Shown piece by piece: positions 8,238-19,320 of a stretch of 64,000 nucleotides of DNA; the first letter of the stretch is position 1, and every line of letters starts with the position of its first letter. The notes below the pieces were generated by a model that did no database searches, had not been told where the DNA came from, and worked only from the letters and a program-made list of their open reading frames with translations. The position numbers and the translations under genes were made by a program. The DNA is from Pseudomonas sp. BP8 (GTDB lineage Bacteria; Pseudomonadota; Gammaproteobacteria; Pseudomonadales; Pseudomonadaceae): NCBI RefSeq assembly GCF_017875955.1, contig NZ_JAGINK010000001.1, positions 315,001 through 379,000 of the forward strand, in the 5' to 3' direction.

Positions 8238-9497
8238 TTACTTACGCTTCATCGACAAGAAGAACTCGTCGTTGGTCTTGGTCTGCTTGAGCTTGTCAGT
8301 CAAGAACTCGATGGCGGCGATCTCATCCATCGGGTGCAGCAGCTTGCGCAGGATCCACATGCGCTGCAGCTCGTCGTCCGCAGTCAGCAACTCTTCACGA
8401 CGGGTACCCGACTTGTTGATGTTGATGGCCGGGAACACACGCTTCTCAGCGATGCGGCGGTCCAGGGGCAGTTCCATGTTGCCGGTACCCTTGAACTCTT
8501 CGTAGATCACTTCGTCCATCTTCGAGCCGGTTTCGACCAGCGCGGTGGCGATGATGGTCAGCGAACCGCCTTCTTCGATGTTACGCGCGGCGCCGAAGAA
8601 GCGTTTCGGCTTCTCCAGGGCGTGGGCATCGACACCACCGGTGAGGACCTTGCCGGAGCTCGGGATCACGGTGTTGTAGGCACGCGCCAGACGGGTGATC
8701 GAGTCGAGCAGGATGACCACATCCTTCTTGTGCTCGACCAGGCGCTTGGCCTTCTCGATGACCATCTCGGCAACCTGCACGTGGCGGGTCGGCGGCTCGT
8801 CGAAGGTCGAAGCGACCACTTCGCCGCGCACGGTGCGCTGCATCTCGGTGACTTCTTCCGGACGCTCGTCGATCAGCAGGACGATCAGGTGGCACTCGGG
8901 GTTGTTCCGGGTGATGTTGGCCGCGATGTTCTGCAGCATGATGGTCTTGCCCGCTTTTGGCGGGGCGACGATCAGGCCGCGCTGGCCTTTGCCGATCGGG
9001 GCGCAGAGATCGATGACACGGCCGGTCAAGTCTTCAGTGGAACCGTTGCCGGCTTCCATCTTCAGGCGCTTGTTGGGGAACAGCGGCGTCAGGTTCTCGA
9101 AGAGAATCTTGTTTTTCGCGTTCTCAGGACGGTCGAAGTTGATCGTGTCGACCTTGAGCAGCGCGAAGTAACGCTCTCCTTCTTTCGGCGGGCGGATCTT
9201 GCCAACGATGGTATCGCCGGTCCGCAGGTTGAAACGGCGGATCTGGCTAGGCGAGACGTAGATATCGTCTGGGCCGGCCAGATAGGACGCATCAGCCGAA
9301 CGCAGGAAACCGAAACCATCCTGGAGAATCTCCAGCACGCCGTCACCTGAGATCTCTTCGCCGCTCTTCGCGTGTTTTTTCAACAGGGCGAAAATCACGT
9401 CCTGCTTGCGCGAACGGGCCATGTTTTCAATGCCCATCTGTTCGGCCATTTCTAGCAGATCAGTAATCGGCTTTTGCTTGAGTTCAGTCAGGTTCAT
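8238..9497 (-). CDS. rho: Transcription termination factor Rho
   Basis: A 419-residue RNA/DNA helicase that ends transcription at Rho-dependent sites. Visible: N-terminal '[19 protein letters not shown]', primary RNA-binding cold-shock-like fold with '[19 protein letters not shown]' (about residues 60-78), Walker A '[11 protein letters not shown]' (about 175-185), Walker B '[13 protein letters not shown]', Q-loop/R-loop '[18 protein letters not shown]'. Length equals E. coli Rho. Start ATG 9497 has the ribosome site ggggag upstream on the coding strand at a short distance. A long structured leader lies upstream. Confidence 0.98.
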   Translation of the reverse strand: MNLTELKQKPITDLLEMAEQMGIENMARSRKQDVIFALLKKHAKSGEEISGDGVLEILQDGFGFLRSADASYLAGPDDIYVSPSQIRRFNLRTGDTIVGKIRPPKEGERYFALLKVDTINFDRPENAKNKILFENLTPLFPNKRLKMEAGNGSTEDLTGRVIDLCAPIGKGQRGLIVAPPKAGKTIMLQNIAANITRNNPECHLIVLLIDERPEEVTEMQRTVRGEVVASTFDEPPTRHVQVAEMVIEKAKRLVEHKKDVVILLDSITRLARAYNTVIPSSGKVLTGGVDAHALEKPKRFFGAARNIEEGGSLTIIATALVETGSKMDEVIYEEFKGTGNMELPLDRRIAEKRVFPAININKSGTRREELLTADDELQRMWILRKLLHPMDEIAAIEFLTDKLKQTKTNDEFFLSMKRK

Positions 9498-9660
9498 AAG
9501 GGGAGTGACGTAATCATGTAAGAAGGGGGAATTAAGCTTCTGGCTTAATGAAGCCGCGCCGCAAGAAGGCGACAGGATCGCGTACTGATTCGAATTAGGG
9601 ATGCGTCGGCGACGGCGTGCAGAGGGCACTGAAGAAGCAGTGCGAGGCCGAATGTAACAC
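9498..9660 (-). promoter_or_regulatory. Structured 5' leader of rho (Pseudomon-Rho motif candidate)
   Basis: The 160-nt region before rho holds several hairpins on the minus strand: gcactg-cttcttc-agtgc near 9625-9645, cgccttcttgcggcg near 9555-9570, and aagccagaagctt near 9535-9548. A conserved RNA named Pseudomon-Rho has been described in 5' UTRs of Pseudomonas rho genes; I assign this by position and hairpin content, not by alignment. Likely role would be autoregulation of rho. Boundaries are approximate. Confidence 0.4.
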
Positions 9661-9684
9661 TTGCTTTTTTCCGCGTCTAGTGTG

Positions 9685-9722
9685 CGGAAAAAGAAAAGCC
9701 CCGGTTTTTCCGGGGCTTTTTG
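9685..9722 (-). terminator. Intrinsic terminator of trxA
   Basis: aaaagccccgg-tttt-ccggggctttt (about 9692-9720): a strong GC stem flanked by A and T runs on both sides, so it can work in both directions. It lies directly after the trxA stop. Confidence 0.88.
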
Positions 9723-9726
9723 TACA

Positions 9727-10056
9727 TCAGATGTTGGCGTCGAGGAACGCCGCCAGCTGCGACTTGGACAGTGCGCCGACCTTGGTGGCCTCGACGTTGC
9801 CGTTCTTGAACAGCATCAGCGTCGGGATGCCACGCACGCCGTGCTTGGCCGGGGTTTCCTGGTTGTCGTCGATGTTCAGCTTGGCGACGGTCAGTTTGCC
9901 CTCGTAGGTCGAAGCGATGTCGTCCAGGACTGGAGCGATCATCTTGCACGGGCCGCACCATTCAGCCCAGTAGTCGACCAGCACCGGGCCTTCAGCCTTC
10001 AGGACTTCGGCCTCGAAGGTGGCGTCGGTGACATGTTTGATCAGGTCGCTGCTCAT
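9727..10056 (-). CDS. trxA: Thioredoxin TrxA
   Basis: A 109-residue thioredoxin with the redox motif WCGPC ('[15 protein letters not shown]', residues 28-42) and the cis-proline segment '[13 protein letters not shown]' (about 72-84). Reduces disulfides of ribonucleotide reductase, peroxiredoxins and others in the cytosol. Start ATG 10054-10056 gives the family's standard length; the frame extension to 10164 is upstream sequence. Divergent from ppx across 10057-10299. Confidence 0.97.
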   Translation of the reverse strand: MSSDLIKHVTDATFEAEVLKAEGPVLVDYWAEWCGPCKMIAPVLDDIASTYEGKLTVAKLNIDDNQETPAKHGVRGIPTLMLFKNGNVEATKVGALSKSQLAAFLDANI

Positions 10057-10299
10057 GGATATCTCCAGGTGGTAAGCAAAAAAACGTGGCCCATCATAGC
10101 CGCACCGGCTGTCTACAGGAAGTCGCGGTCGATTGAGTGTAACTATAGTTGTGCAAGACACCACGCATCGAAACTGTCACACAAGTGTCATAGGATCCGT
10201 TGACCCCTTGCTTTGCATCAATCCTTGCTGTGCCGTGCGTTGGCGTATGCCCTCGATCGTGGCACGATTGCCGGGTAATCGACCGAGAATCTCGAAATC
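10057..10299. promoter_or_regulatory. Divergent promoter region trxA / ppx
   Basis: 243 bp between the trxA and ppx starts. AT-rich segment gtgtaactatagttgtgcaag (about 10136-10156) includes a TATAGT-like -10 hexamer. No other structure recognised. Confidence 0.5.
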
Positions 10300-11802
10300 A
10301 TGCCGCAGAACTCCGCGAAGAACCTGTCCCTGATCGCCGCCATCGACCTGGGCTCCAATAGTTTCCACATGGTCGTGGCCAAGGCCCACCACACGGAAAT
10401 CCGTATTCTCGAGCGGCTTGGGGAAAAAGTTCAGCTGGCCGCCGGCATCGACGACGAGCGCCGCCTCAGCGAAGAAGCCATGCAGCGCGGGCTTGAATGC
10501 CTCAAGCGCTTCGCCCAACTGATCAACGGTATGCCCGACGGCGCCGTGCGTATCGTCGGCACCAACGCGCTGCGTGAAGCGCGCAACCGCAACGACTTCA
10601 TCCAGCGCGCCGAGGCTATCCTCGGCCATCCGGTAGAGGTGATCTCTGGCCGTGAGGAAGCGCGCCTGATCTACCTGGGCGTCTCCCACACCCTGGCCGA
10701 CACCCCCGGCAAGCGCCTGGTCGCCGATATCGGCGGCGGCAGCACCGAGTTCATCATTGGCCAACGTTTCGAGCCATTGCTGCGCGAGAGCCTGCAGATG
10801 GGCTGCGTCAGCTTTACCCAGCGCTATTTCCGCGACGGCAAGATCACCCCCGCGCGTTACGCCCAGGCCTACACCGCTGCGCGCCTGGAGCTGATGAGCA
10901 TCGAGAATGCCCTGCACCGCCTGACCTGGGACGAGGCCATTGGCTCCTCGGGCACCATTCGCGCCATTGGCGCGGCGATCAAGTCCGCAGGGTTGGGCAA
11001 TGGCGAGGTCAACGCCGAAGGCTTGGCCTGGGTCAAACGCAGGCTGTTCAAACTGGGCGAGACCGACAAGATCGACTTCGAAGGGGTCAAGCCAGACCGT
11101 CGCACCATCTTCCCGGCCGGTATGGCGATCCTCGAGGCGATCTTCGACGCCCTCGAACTGCAACGCATGGAGCACTGCGACGGCGCCCTGCGCGAAGGCG
11201 TGCTGTTCGACCTGCTCGGCCGTCATCACCATGAAGACGTGCGTGAGCGTACCCTCAACTCGCTGATGGAGCGCTATCACGTCGATCAGGGCCAGGCAGC
11301 CAGGGTCGAGCGCAAGGCGCTGCATGCGTTTGATCAGGTGGCCAAGGACTGGGGGCTGGAAGAGGGCAACTGGCGTGACCTGCTGAGCTGGGCGGCAAAG
11401 GTCCACGAAGTGGGGCTGGATATCGCCCATTACCACTACCACAAGCACGGCGCCTACCTGATCGAGCACTCCGACCTGTCCGGTTTCTCTCGTGAAGACC
11501 AGCAGATGCTCGCGCTGCTGGTACGCGGCCACCGTCGCAATATTCCCAAGGACAAGTTCGCCGAATTCGGCGACGAAAGCATTCAGCTGATCCGTCTGTG
11601 CGTGCTGCTGCGCTTTGCCATCCTGTTCCACCACATCCGCGGCACCCAGCAGATGCCCAAGGTGGTGCTGCAGGCCGGCGAGAACAGCCTGGAAGTGCTG
11701 TTCCCGAACGGTTGGCTGGAGCAGAACCAGCTGACCCAGGCCGACTTCGCCAACGAGGCGGAGTGGCTGGCCCGGGTCGGCTTCGTCCTCAGCGTACGTT
11801 GA
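10300..11802 (+). CDS. ppx: Exopolyphosphatase Ppx
   Basis: A 500-residue Ppx/GppA phosphatase that removes terminal phosphates from polyphosphate. Visible: ASKHA phosphate loop 1 '[16 protein letters not shown]' (residues 11-26), '[13 protein letters not shown]', phosphate loop 2 '[15 protein letters not shown]' (about 141-155), then a C-terminal HD-type helical domain ('[21 protein letters not shown]'). Typical length. Convergent with ppk; the last 14 bases of each overlap, so transcription of one runs into the other. Confidence 0.96.
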   Translation: MPQNSAKNLSLIAAIDLGSNSFHMVVAKAHHTEIRILERLGEKVQLAAGIDDERRLSEEAMQRGLECLKRFAQLINGMPDGAVRIVGTNALREARNRNDFIQRAEAILGHPVEVISGREEARLIYLGVSHTLADTPGKRLVADIGGGSTEFIIGQRFEPLLRESLQMGCVSFTQRYFRDGKITPARYAQAYTAARLELMSIENALHRLTWDEAIGSSGTIRAIGAAIKSAGLGNGEVNAEGLAWVKRRLFKLGETDKIDFEGVKPDRRTIFPAGMAILEAIFDALELQRMEHCDGALREGVLFDLLGRHHHEDVRERTLNSLMERYHVDQGQAARVERKALHAFDQVAKDWGLEEGNWRDLLSWAAKVHEVGLDIAHYHYHKHGAYLIEHSDLSGFSREDQQMLALLVRGHRRNIPKDKFAEFGDESIQLIRLCVLLRFAILFHHIRGTQQMPKVVLQAGENSLEVLFPNGWLEQNQLTQADFANEAEWLARVGFVLSVR

Positions 11803-14050
11803 GGACCGGGTTGCTCAGGCGCTCCAGCAGGGTCGCCTGGGCACTGCGCGGGTTCTGGTTGCCGGTCGGCGCGCTGCGGATGTAGCGCCCGTCGGACTGC
11901 AGGGTCCAGGCCTGGGTGTTGTCGGTCAGGTAGAGCTCCAGTTCCTTCTTCACTCGCAGCAAGAGTTTCTTGCCCTCGACCGGGAAGCACGTCTCCACCC
12001 GCTTGTCGAGGTTGCGCTCCATCCAGTCGGCACTCGACAGGTAGATCTGCTCTTCACCGCCATTGAGGAAGTAGAACACCCGCGTGTGCTCGAGGAAGCG
12101 GCCAATGATCGAGCGCACATGGATGTTGTGCGACACCCCCGGGATGCCCGGGCGCAGGCAGCACATGCCGCGCACCACCAGATCGATGCGCACGCCCGAC
12201 TGGCTGGCCTTGTACAGCGCCTTGATGATCTTGGCGTCGGTCAGCGAGTTGAACTTGGCGATGATGTGCGCCGGCTTGCCCTCGAGGGCAAACTGGGTCT
12301 CGCGGGCAATCATATCGAGCATGCCCTTCTTCAGCGTGAACGGTGCGTGCAGGAGCTTTTTCATGCGCAACGTCTTGCCCATGCCGATCAGCTGGCTGAA
12401 CAACTTGCCAACGTCCTCGCAGAGGGCGTCATCGGAAGTCAGCAGACTGTAGTCGGTGTACAGGCGGGCGTTGCCAGCATGGTAGTTACCGGTACCCAGG
12501 TGCGCGTAGCGAACGATCTCGCCGTGCTCGCGGCGCAGGATCAGCATCATCTTGGCGTGAGTCTTGAAGCCGACCACACCGTAGATCACCACGGCGCCCG
12601 CTGCCTGCAGGCGGCTGGCCATCTGCAGGTTGGACTCTTCGTCAAAGCGCGCCCGCAGCTCGATCACCGCGGTGACTTCCTTGCCGTTACGCGCCGCATC
12701 CACCAGTGCGTCGACGATCTCCGAGTTGGCGCCGCTGCGGTACAGGGTCTGGCGCACGGCCAGCACATGCGGGTCCTTGGCGGCCTGACGGAGCAGGTCG
12801 ACCACCGGCGTGAACGACTCGAACGGGTGCATCAGGAGGATGTCCTGCTTGCTGACCACGCTGAAGATGTTCTCGGCGTTCTGCAGCAGCTTGGGAATCG
12901 CCGGAGTGAACGGCAGGTACTGCAACTCCGGGTGGCTATCCAGGCCGGTGATGCTGAACAACCGCGTCAGGTTGACCGGGCCATTGACCTGGTACAGCTC
13001 GCTCTCGCTCAGGCTGAACTGCTTGAGCAGGTAGTCGGACAGTTGTTTAGGACAGGTGTCGGCCACTTCCAGGCGCACGGCATCGCCGTAGCGACGTGAG
13101 AACAGCTCACCACGCAGGGCCCGGGCAAGGTCGTCGACCTCTTCCGAATCCAGCGCCAGGTCGGCGTTACGGGTCAGACGGAACTGATAGCAGCCCTTGA
13201 CCTTCATGCCCTGGAACAGGTCGTCGGCGTGCGCGTGGATCATCGACGACAGGAACACGTAGTTGGCACCCGGGCCACCGACATCCTCAGGCACGCGAAT
13301 CACCCGCGGCAACAGGCGCGGCGCGGGGATGATCGCCAGGCCCGAGTCACGGCCGAAGGCATCGACGCCTTCGAGCTCGACAATGAAGTTCAGGCTCTTG
13401 TTGACCAGCAACGGGAACGGGTGGGTCGGGTCGAGGCCGATCGGGGTGATGATCGGGGCGATCTCGTCACGGAAGAAGCGCCGCACCCAAGTCTTGATCT
13501 TCGGCGTCCAGTGACGACGACGGATGAAGCGAATGTGGTGTTTCTCCAGCTCCGGCAGCAGCACGTCGTTGAGGATCGCGTACTGACGGTCGACCTCGTA
13601 GTGCACCAGGTCGCTGATCCGCGCCAGCGCCTGGTGCGGCTGCAAGCCGTCGGCGCCGGCCAGTTCACGGGCAAAATTGATCTGCTTCTTCAGGCCCGCC
13701 ACGCGGATCTCGAAGAACTCGTCGAGGTTGCTGGAGAAGATCAACAGGAACTTCAGGCGCTCCAGCAGCGGGTAGGACTCATCCAGCGCCTGCTCCAGCA
13801 CGCGGATGTTGAACTGCAGCTGCGAGAGCTCGCGATGAATGTACAGGCTGCTGTCGTCCAGGCTTGGCACGTGGATCGCCGGGGCTGGCGCAGGTGCCGG
13901 CGTGACGACCTCGGCCTGCGCCTCGACGACGGCCTCAACCACCGGCTCGGCCACAGACGGCAGGTCCGGTGGCGTTTGCGTTTGCGTCAACTCCTGCGGC
14001 AGCGCCTGGGCATCCTTGATTTCGACAGGGGTAAGCACTTCGTTATTCAT
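11789..14050 (-). CDS. ppk: Polyphosphate kinase 1
   Basis: A 753-residue Ppk1 that reversibly makes polyphosphate from ATP. Visible: N-domain '[19 protein letters not shown]' (residues 67-85), H-domain, and the C-terminal PLD-like catalytic half with '[19 protein letters not shown]' and '[17 protein letters not shown]', both containing conserved His of the active site. The first about 60 residues are a Pro/Ala/Val-rich extension not present in E. coli Ppk. Start ATG 14050 has aggaacg upstream. The ppk/ppx convergent pair is usual for Pseudomonas. Confidence 0.96.
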   Translation of the reverse strand: MNNEVLTPVEIKDAQALPQELTQTQTPPDLPSVAEPVVEAVVEAQAEVVTPAPAPAPAIHVPSLDDSSLYIHRELSQLQFNIRVLEQALDESYPLLERLKFLLIFSSNLDEFFEIRVAGLKKQINFARELAGADGLQPHQALARISDLVHYEVDRQYAILNDVLLPELEKHHIRFIRRRHWTPKIKTWVRRFFRDEIAPIITPIGLDPTHPFPLLVNKSLNFIVELEGVDAFGRDSGLAIIPAPRLLPRVIRVPEDVGGPGANYVFLSSMIHAHADDLFQGMKVKGCYQFRLTRNADLALDSEEVDDLARALRGELFSRRYGDAVRLEVADTCPKQLSDYLLKQFSLSESELYQVNGPVNLTRLFSITGLDSHPELQYLPFTPAIPKLLQNAENIFSVVSKQDILLMHPFESFTPVVDLLRQAAKDPHVLAVRQTLYRSGANSEIVDALVDAARNGKEVTAVIELRARFDEESNLQMASRLQAAGAVVIYGVVGFKTHAKMMLILRREHGEIVRYAHLGTGNYHAGNARLYTDYSLLTSDDALCEDVGKLFSQLIGMGKTLRMKKLLHAPFTLKKGMLDMIARETQFALEGKPAHIIAKFNSLTDAKIIKALYKASQSGVRIDLVVRGMCCLRPGIPGVSHNIHVRSIIGRFLEHTRVFYFLNGGEEQIYLSSADWMERNLDKRVETCFPVEGKKLLLRVKKELELYLTDNTQAWTLQSDGRYIRSAPTGNQNPRSAQATLLERLSNPVLNVR

Positions 14051-14069
14051 CTGACGTTCCTGGAAGGCG

Positions 14070-15119
<1,050 letters not shown>

Positions 15120-15309
15120 TTATAAGCGGCCATTATGACGCCTGTGTTACACCCAAGGGCAACCCTGCGACTTGTGGCCGCAGGCAATCTTCTTGTAGGA
15201 ATTGCCCAGCCTCTGCGTCGGAATTGTTCATGTCGAGACACATTTGGACACTTTCCCCGGCGCCCGCGAAGGGGTAGGCTGCGCGTTCATTTCGCCAGCA
15301 CCCCAGAAA

Positions 15310-15954
15310 ATGCTTGGACAATTCCTACAGGATTTCGGCTACTTCGCCCTTTTTCTCGGCACTTTTTTTGAAGGTGAGACCATCCTGGTTCTCGCGGGAT
15401 TTCTTGCGTTCCGCGGATACATGGACATCAACCTGGTCGTGCTGACCGCGTTCTTCGGTAGCTATGCCGGTGACCAGTTGTGGTACTTCATGGGCCGCCG
15501 CCATGGCCGCGCGATCCTTGCGCGCAAGCCACGCTGGCAGGCCATGGGTGACCGGGCGCTGGACCATATCCGCCGCCATCCGGACATCTGGGTGCTGAGT
15601 TTCCGCTTCGTCTACGGCCTGCGTACGGTGATGCCGGTGGCCATTGGCCTGTCGGGCTATCCACCCCGGCGCTACCTGCTGCTCAACGGTATCGGTGCGG
15701 CGATCTGGGCCATCGTCCTGGGCGCGGCGGCCTATCACTTCGGCGCGATCCTCGAAGGCCTGCTGGGCAACGTCAAGAAATACGAGCTATGGGTACTTGG
15801 CGCCCTGCTGGTGCTGGGCCTGCTGCTGTGGTTGCGCCGGCGCTTCCGCACCCTGCGTGCCGAGCGCAAGGCGGCTGCGGCTGAACAGGCTGCAGCGGCT
15901 GAACAAGCGGTTGCCGAAAAGCCTACCCCAGATGAAGGGCCTGACCGTCCCTGA
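15310..15954 (+). CDS. DedA family membrane protein
   Basis: A 214-residue DedA/VTT-domain protein, inner membrane. Visible: 'YFALFLGTFFEGETILVLAGFLAFRGY' region (about residues 10-36), then 'FFGSYAGDQLWYFMGRRHGR', 'FRFVYGLRTVMPVAIGLSGY' (a family arginine/glycine motif), and two C-terminal membrane spans followed by a charged Ala/Glu-rich tail. DedA proteins are linked to lipid-carrier recycling and membrane homeostasis. ATG 15310 begins the conserved sequence; the frame from 15202 is upstream sequence. Confidence 0.9.
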   Translation: MLGQFLQDFGYFALFLGTFFEGETILVLAGFLAFRGYMDINLVVLTAFFGSYAGDQLWYFMGRRHGRAILARKPRWQAMGDRALDHIRRHPDIWVLSFRFVYGLRTVMPVAIGLSGYPPRRYLLLNGIGAAIWAIVLGAAAYHFGAILEGLLGNVKKYELWVLGALLVLGLLLWLRRRFRTLRAERKAAAAEQAAAAEQAVAEKPTPDEGPDRP

Positions 15955-16088
15955 CCCGCTGCCCTGCGTAAGAATGAACACCCAGCTGTGTGCGCGATCC
16001 AACCCCCTGTGGGTTGTGAGCACACCGCGTCATGCCCACATCTGCCAAACTAGAGGACATCAAGCGCCTCGACACTGGAGTAATGAGC

Positions 16089-16757
16089 ATGACAAAAAAA
16101 GTTGCGGTGATTCTTTCCGGCTGTGGCGTGTATGACGGCGCCGAAATCCATGAAAGCGTAATCACCCTGCTGCGCCTCGACCAGCGAGGCGCGCAGGTAC
16201 AGTGCTTTGCGCCGAACATCGCGCAGATGCACGTGATCGATCACCTGACCGGCGAAACCATGCCTGAGTCGCGCAATGTGCTGGTGGAATCGGCGCGCAT
16301 CGCCCGCGGTGAGGTCAAGGACATCCGCGAGGCCGACGCCAAGGACTTCGATGCGCTGATCGTGCCTGGTGGCTTTGGCGCCGCGAAGAACCTCTCCAAC
16401 TTTGCTGTCGAAGGCGAAAAGTGCAGCGTGCAGCCAGACGTCCTGGCCCTGGCCGAAGCGTTTGCCGAAGCGGGCAAGCCGGTGGGCCTGATGTGCATTT
16501 CGCCCGCGCTGGCGGCGAAGATCTACGGGCCGGGCGTGGTCTGCACCATTGGTAATGACGCCGGCACCAGCGCAGCCGTGGTGAAGATGGGCGGTACTCA
16601 TGAAGAGTGCGATGTGCATGACATCGTCGAAGACACCCAGCGCAAGTTGGTGACCACCCCGGCATACATGCTGGCCACCTCGATCAGCGAGGCGGCGGGC
16701 GGGATCTACAAGCTGGTGGACCGGGTGCTGGAGCTGACTCACGAAGGCGACGCCTGA
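16089..16757 (+). CDS. elbB: ElbB family glyoxalase-like protein (DJ-1/PfpI superfamily)
   Basis: A 222-residue DJ-1/PfpI superfamily protein. Visible: 'VAVILSGCGVYDGAEIHE' at the N-terminus, 'DALIVPGGFGAAKNLSNFA' and the nucleophile elbow 'PVGLMCISPALAAKI', with Cys as the likely nucleophile. ElbB has been associated with isoprenoid synthesis and weak glyoxalase activity. Of two in-frame ATGs (16083, 16089) the second has the better spacing (8 nt) from TGGAG. Ends facing yaiI with a GC hairpin between. Confidence 0.93.
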   Translation: MTKKVAVILSGCGVYDGAEIHESVITLLRLDQRGAQVQCFAPNIAQMHVIDHLTGETMPESRNVLVESARIARGEVKDIREADAKDFDALIVPGGFGAAKNLSNFAVEGEKCSVQPDVLALAEAFAEAGKPVGLMCISPALAAKIYGPGVVCTIGNDAGTSAAVVKMGGTHEECDVHDIVEDTQRKLVTTPAYMLATSISEAAGGIYKLVDRVLELTHEGDA

Positions 16758-16768
16758 CGTGACGCCGC

Positions 16769-16787
16769 GGGCGCGCCGCGCGCGCCC
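16769..16787. terminator. GC hairpin between convergent elbB and yaiI
   Basis: gggcgcg (16769-16775) pairs with cgcgccc (16781-16787), loop 5, in the 32-bp gap between the two 3' ends. No T-run on either side beyond ttct, so terminator function is moderate inference. Confidence 0.5.
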
Positions 16788-16789
16788 TT

Positions 16790-17242
16790 CTAGCCTTTGG
16801 CCAAACGGGTCAGGATGCGGTCGAGGGAGTTGGCGAACTCCTGCTTCTCTTTCTCACCATAGGGCGCCTGGCCGCCACTGACCTGGCCCTGCTCGCGCAG
16901 CTCGGTGAACAGGTTACGTACCGCCAGCCGGTCGCCCATGTTGCGCTCGTCGAACTCACGGCCACGTGGGTCCAGCGCGGCGACGCCCTTCTTGACCAAT
17001 CGGTCGGCCAGGGGGATATCGCTGCAGATCACCAGTTCGCCCGGTACGGCGTTCTCGACCAGGTAATCATCCGCCGCATCGGGACCGCTCGGTACCACGA
17101 TCAGTCGCACACAGGCGAACGCCGGCTTGATCTGCGCCTGACCGGCGACCATCACCACCTCGATCTTGCGCTTGAGGGCGAATTTGACGATCAGGTCCTT
17201 GGCTTGCTTGGGGCAGGCGTCGGCATCGATCCATATACGCAT
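16790..17242 (-). CDS. yaiI: YaiI / YqxD family protein (UPF0178)
   Basis: A 150-residue UPF0178 protein. Visible: 'MRIWIDADACPKQAKDLI' at the start, 'VPSGPDAADDYLV', 'DIPLADRLVKKG' and 'ERNMGDRLAVRNLFTELRE'. The acidic residues resemble a PIN-like nuclease fold, but activity is not established. Start ATG 17242 fits the conserved N-terminus; the longer frame (to 17317) is upstream. A 66-bp stretch of this gene (16893-16958) is repeated at 18634-18699 beyond the RHS gene. Confidence 0.92.
   Translation of the reverse strand: MRIWIDADACPKQAKDLIVKFALKRKIEVVMVAGQAQIKPAFACVRLIVVPSGPDAADDYLVENAVPGELVICSDIPLADRLVKKGVAALDPRGREFDERNMGDRLAVRNLFTELREQGQVSGGQAPYGEKEKQEFANSLDRILTRLAKG
16893..16958. repeat. 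66-bp direct repeat, copy 1 (inside yaiI)
   Basis: Matches 18634-18699 in 65 of 66 positions (one g/t difference at 16940). This copy is the intact coding one. Confidence 0.95.
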
Positions 17243-17733
17243 GTTGCTTTTCTCACCGGTTCTGACACGTTCTGCATAGTGCCAGATATGACCTCTTTTC
17301 GGGCAACCCCGCTCCACCCTCCTGTTAGGCGACCCATGGAAGCTTCCTCAAAGCATGTAGGCTACTTCTGAAGCAGGTCTGACCTAAAGCGTGTGCTGAG
17401 CAGTTTCAGAAAGGTCATCACCCGCTCGCCCCCTAGGGGAGGCCCTCAAACAGAGATCAAAGACCGCTAGCACTGCGCGCCCCTGTAGGAGCAGACTTGC
17501 ACCGCGAAAACGCCAGCTCCGGCAACGACGATGGACGGCACCGGCTTAGCCGTTGTTCGCGGGGTAAGCATGCTTACAGGATCGTACAAACTTTTGGATT
17601 TGCAACCAGACAATTGCGTCCACAGCTTACGCAAAATGAATGCAACCTTCGCCATGCCTAACATTTTTACCAGTTGCCTTAGGGGCGACGCTAAAGCATT
17701 TTAAAGAGCCTCACTTCACCAAGTGGTAAGAAT
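17243..17733. other. 491-bp spacer upstream of the first RHS gene
   Basis: No supported gene. It contains the 35-bp element shared with 19807-19841, a diverged REP pair at about 17483-17580 (cctgtaggagc ... gcatgcttacagg), and an AT-rich stretch from 17580 onward leading to the RHS gene. Base composition shifts to AT-rich at about 17580, marking imported DNA. Confidence 0.6.
17342..17376. repeat. 35-bp element shared by both RHS loci, copy 1
   Basis: Aligns to 19807-19841 with 29 of 35 identical positions. Followed by a partly decayed inverted arm (tttcagaaaggtcatcac near 17404-17421). Confidence 0.75.
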
Positions 17734-18624
17734 ATGAGCACTCTGCTGTTTAACCAAGGTATAAAACTCCATACAGAGATTACAAATAACCTAAAATGCT
17801 CATCATTCCGTACAAAAAACATGCCCCATGCCGAACTTCGAGTGAGTGAGCGTGACGCTGAGAGCGTACTCTTGGCAAGCAATGGCTTTGAATCGGTTTT
17901 ACAAGCCAACAGCAGAGGTTTCTCACAATCAATACGGTATTCACCCTACGGTTATAGTCCAGCACATAACCGGACTGCTTCAATGCTTTCGTTCAATGGA
18001 GAGCGGTTCGACCAACACACAGGTTGCTATCCGTTAGGCAATGGCTATCGTTTATTTAGTCCTTCGCTGCAGCGCTTTCACTCTCCCGATGCCATGAGCC
18101 CATTTGCTGAGGGCGGAGTCAATCAATACGCCTATTGCAAGGGTGACCCAGTCAACTTTGTAGACCCCAGTGGAAAAATACCAACTCGAGCGCTAAAAAA
18201 CATCTCACTTAATGGCATCCCCATTATTGCCCGTCGAGGCCCTTCTCCGATGAGCCGAGCAGCAATTCATCGTGCTCGCGCTCAACAAACCAGAACGCTC
18301 GCTAATCGCCCAGATAACCTCTCTGAGCACGAAACACTTATGCGAAGAAGTAGGCAAGAAGAGGTCATGGCACAGAGAATTGAATCCATAGCAGGTAAAG
18401 AGAACCTTGGCAGTCCTCTGGCTGCACAGCAAAATCAGCGCCCGAACATCCAACACCAAAATAACGCCACTACCCCTGCAACAGAGGCGCTCACGCCGAA
18501 TAGGGAACGAGGGATTCGTCCAGCATCACTTTTGATTGCAGACATTCGCGATCCAAGGCAGACCTCGTTTAGCTCAGAGCATGCTCAAACGGAGCGCAGC
18601 CCAGTTACAGTTCGTATGCGCTAA
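17734..18624 (+). CDS. Orphan RHS repeat-associated core protein
   Basis: A 296-residue short RHS protein. Residues 62-150 form the conserved core: 'IRYSPYGYSPAHNR', 'LSFNGERFD', 'YPLGNGYRLFSPSLQRFHSP', 'MSPFAEGGVNQYAYCKGDP', 'NFVDPSGK'. The remaining about 145 residues are variable, polar (Arg/Gln/Asn-rich) and unlike any domain I recognise. No long RHS repeat shell, signal peptide or adjacent immunity gene is seen. DNA is clearly more AT-rich than neighbours. Start uncertain: ATG 17734 (weak ribosome site) or ATG 17821. Likely a displaced RHS tip; toxicity unproven. Confidence 0.8.
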   Translation: MSTLLFNQGIKLHTEITNNLKCSSFRTKNMPHAELRVSERDAESVLLASNGFESVLQANSRGFSQSIRYSPYGYSPAHNRTASMLSFNGERFDQHTGCYPLGNGYRLFSPSLQRFHSPDAMSPFAEGGVNQYAYCKGDPVNFVDPSGKIPTRALKNISLNGIPIIARRGPSPMSRAAIHRARAQQTRTLANRPDNLSEHETLMRRSRQEEVMAQRIESIAGKENLGSPLAAQQNQRPNIQHQNNATTPATEALTPNRERGIRPASLLIADIRDPRQTSFSSEHAQTERSPVTVRMR

Positions 18625-19046
18625 ACCTGCCGTTCGCGCAGCTCGGTGAACAGGTTACGTACCGCCAGCCGGTCGCCCATTTTGCGCTCGTCGAACTCAG
18701 GGTTTGAGCCCAGCGGGGCTGCTGCGCAGCCCTTTCGCGGCACAAGGCCGCGCTCATGGAACTAACGCTAACTCATTGATTTAGCAGAACTCTGCAGGGG
18801 CGGCGGCCCCGCGAAGAGGCCAGTCCAGCCAGCGTGGTGGATGGCACCGGCTTCGCCGGACAAGCCCGCTCCTACAGGGATGCGCCGCATTTATGATGGC
18901 TGTTCTATGCGCGATAGCGCAGCCTGAAGGGAGGGGCAATCTCCCGCAGAGCTAACGCTAGCTCTCTGATTTAGCAAGCCCCTGTAGGTTACGCAGTGCG
19001 GTGTCGCGAAAGGGCCGCAAAGCGGCCCCGGCTATTTCTGATGGAA
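18625..19046. other. Spacer with yaiI fragment and REP-like repeats
   Basis: No supported gene. It begins with the 66-bp yaiI copy, then holds fragments of REP sequence (about 18770-18885, ccccgcgaagaggcc and aagcccgctcctacaggg) and a duplicated phrase 'gctaacgctaactc...gatttagca' (about 18762-18787 and 18949-18976). Confidence 0.6.
18634..18699. repeat. 66-bp direct repeat, copy 2 (yaiI fragment)
   Basis: 65 of 66 bases equal to 16893-16958, in the same orientation, starting 10 bp after the RHS stop codon. Non-coding remnant; similarity ends abruptly on both sides. Confidence 0.95.
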
Positions 19047-19295
19047 TTACCGCAGGCGGTTGATCCCCGACTCCATGTCGTTGATCAACGCTTTGGCCAG
19101 GCTGCTGAGTATACGGGCGGCGCTGCCGGCTTGACGATCACCTTCCATTTCGGCCTGGTCGGTCAAGTGACCTACGCAGCCCAGCAGTACCGACAATTCA
19201 TCGAAGGCCTGGGTGATCGGTATGCCTGGGCGGACGCTGAACAGGTCGGTGTGTTCAACGCCGGCTGTGGTTAGGGGCTGGGTGTCATCGTTCAT
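19047..19295 (-). CDS. DUF3077-like small protein
   Basis: An 82-residue protein. Segment 'FSVRPGIPITQAFDELSVLLGC' (split here as residues 19-40) followed by a helical 'ALINDMESGINRLR' end resembles the Pseudomonas DUF3077 family. Function unknown. It is the second gene of a pair: the upstream partner ends 25 bp before its start, with tctctcc (ggagaga on the coding strand) as ribosome site. Probably cotranscribed behind the structured leader. Confidence 0.75.
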   Translation of the reverse strand: MNDDTQPLTTAGVEHTDLFSVRPGIPITQAFDELSVLLGCVGHLTDQAEMEGDRQAGSAARILSSLAKALINDMESGINRLR

Positions 19296-19320
19296 TGCAT
19301 CTCTCCTTGATTCGCCTGGG

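Noticed and set aside
10177..11634. 485-residue minus-strand frame across ppx
   Set aside because: Antisense shadow of Ppx.
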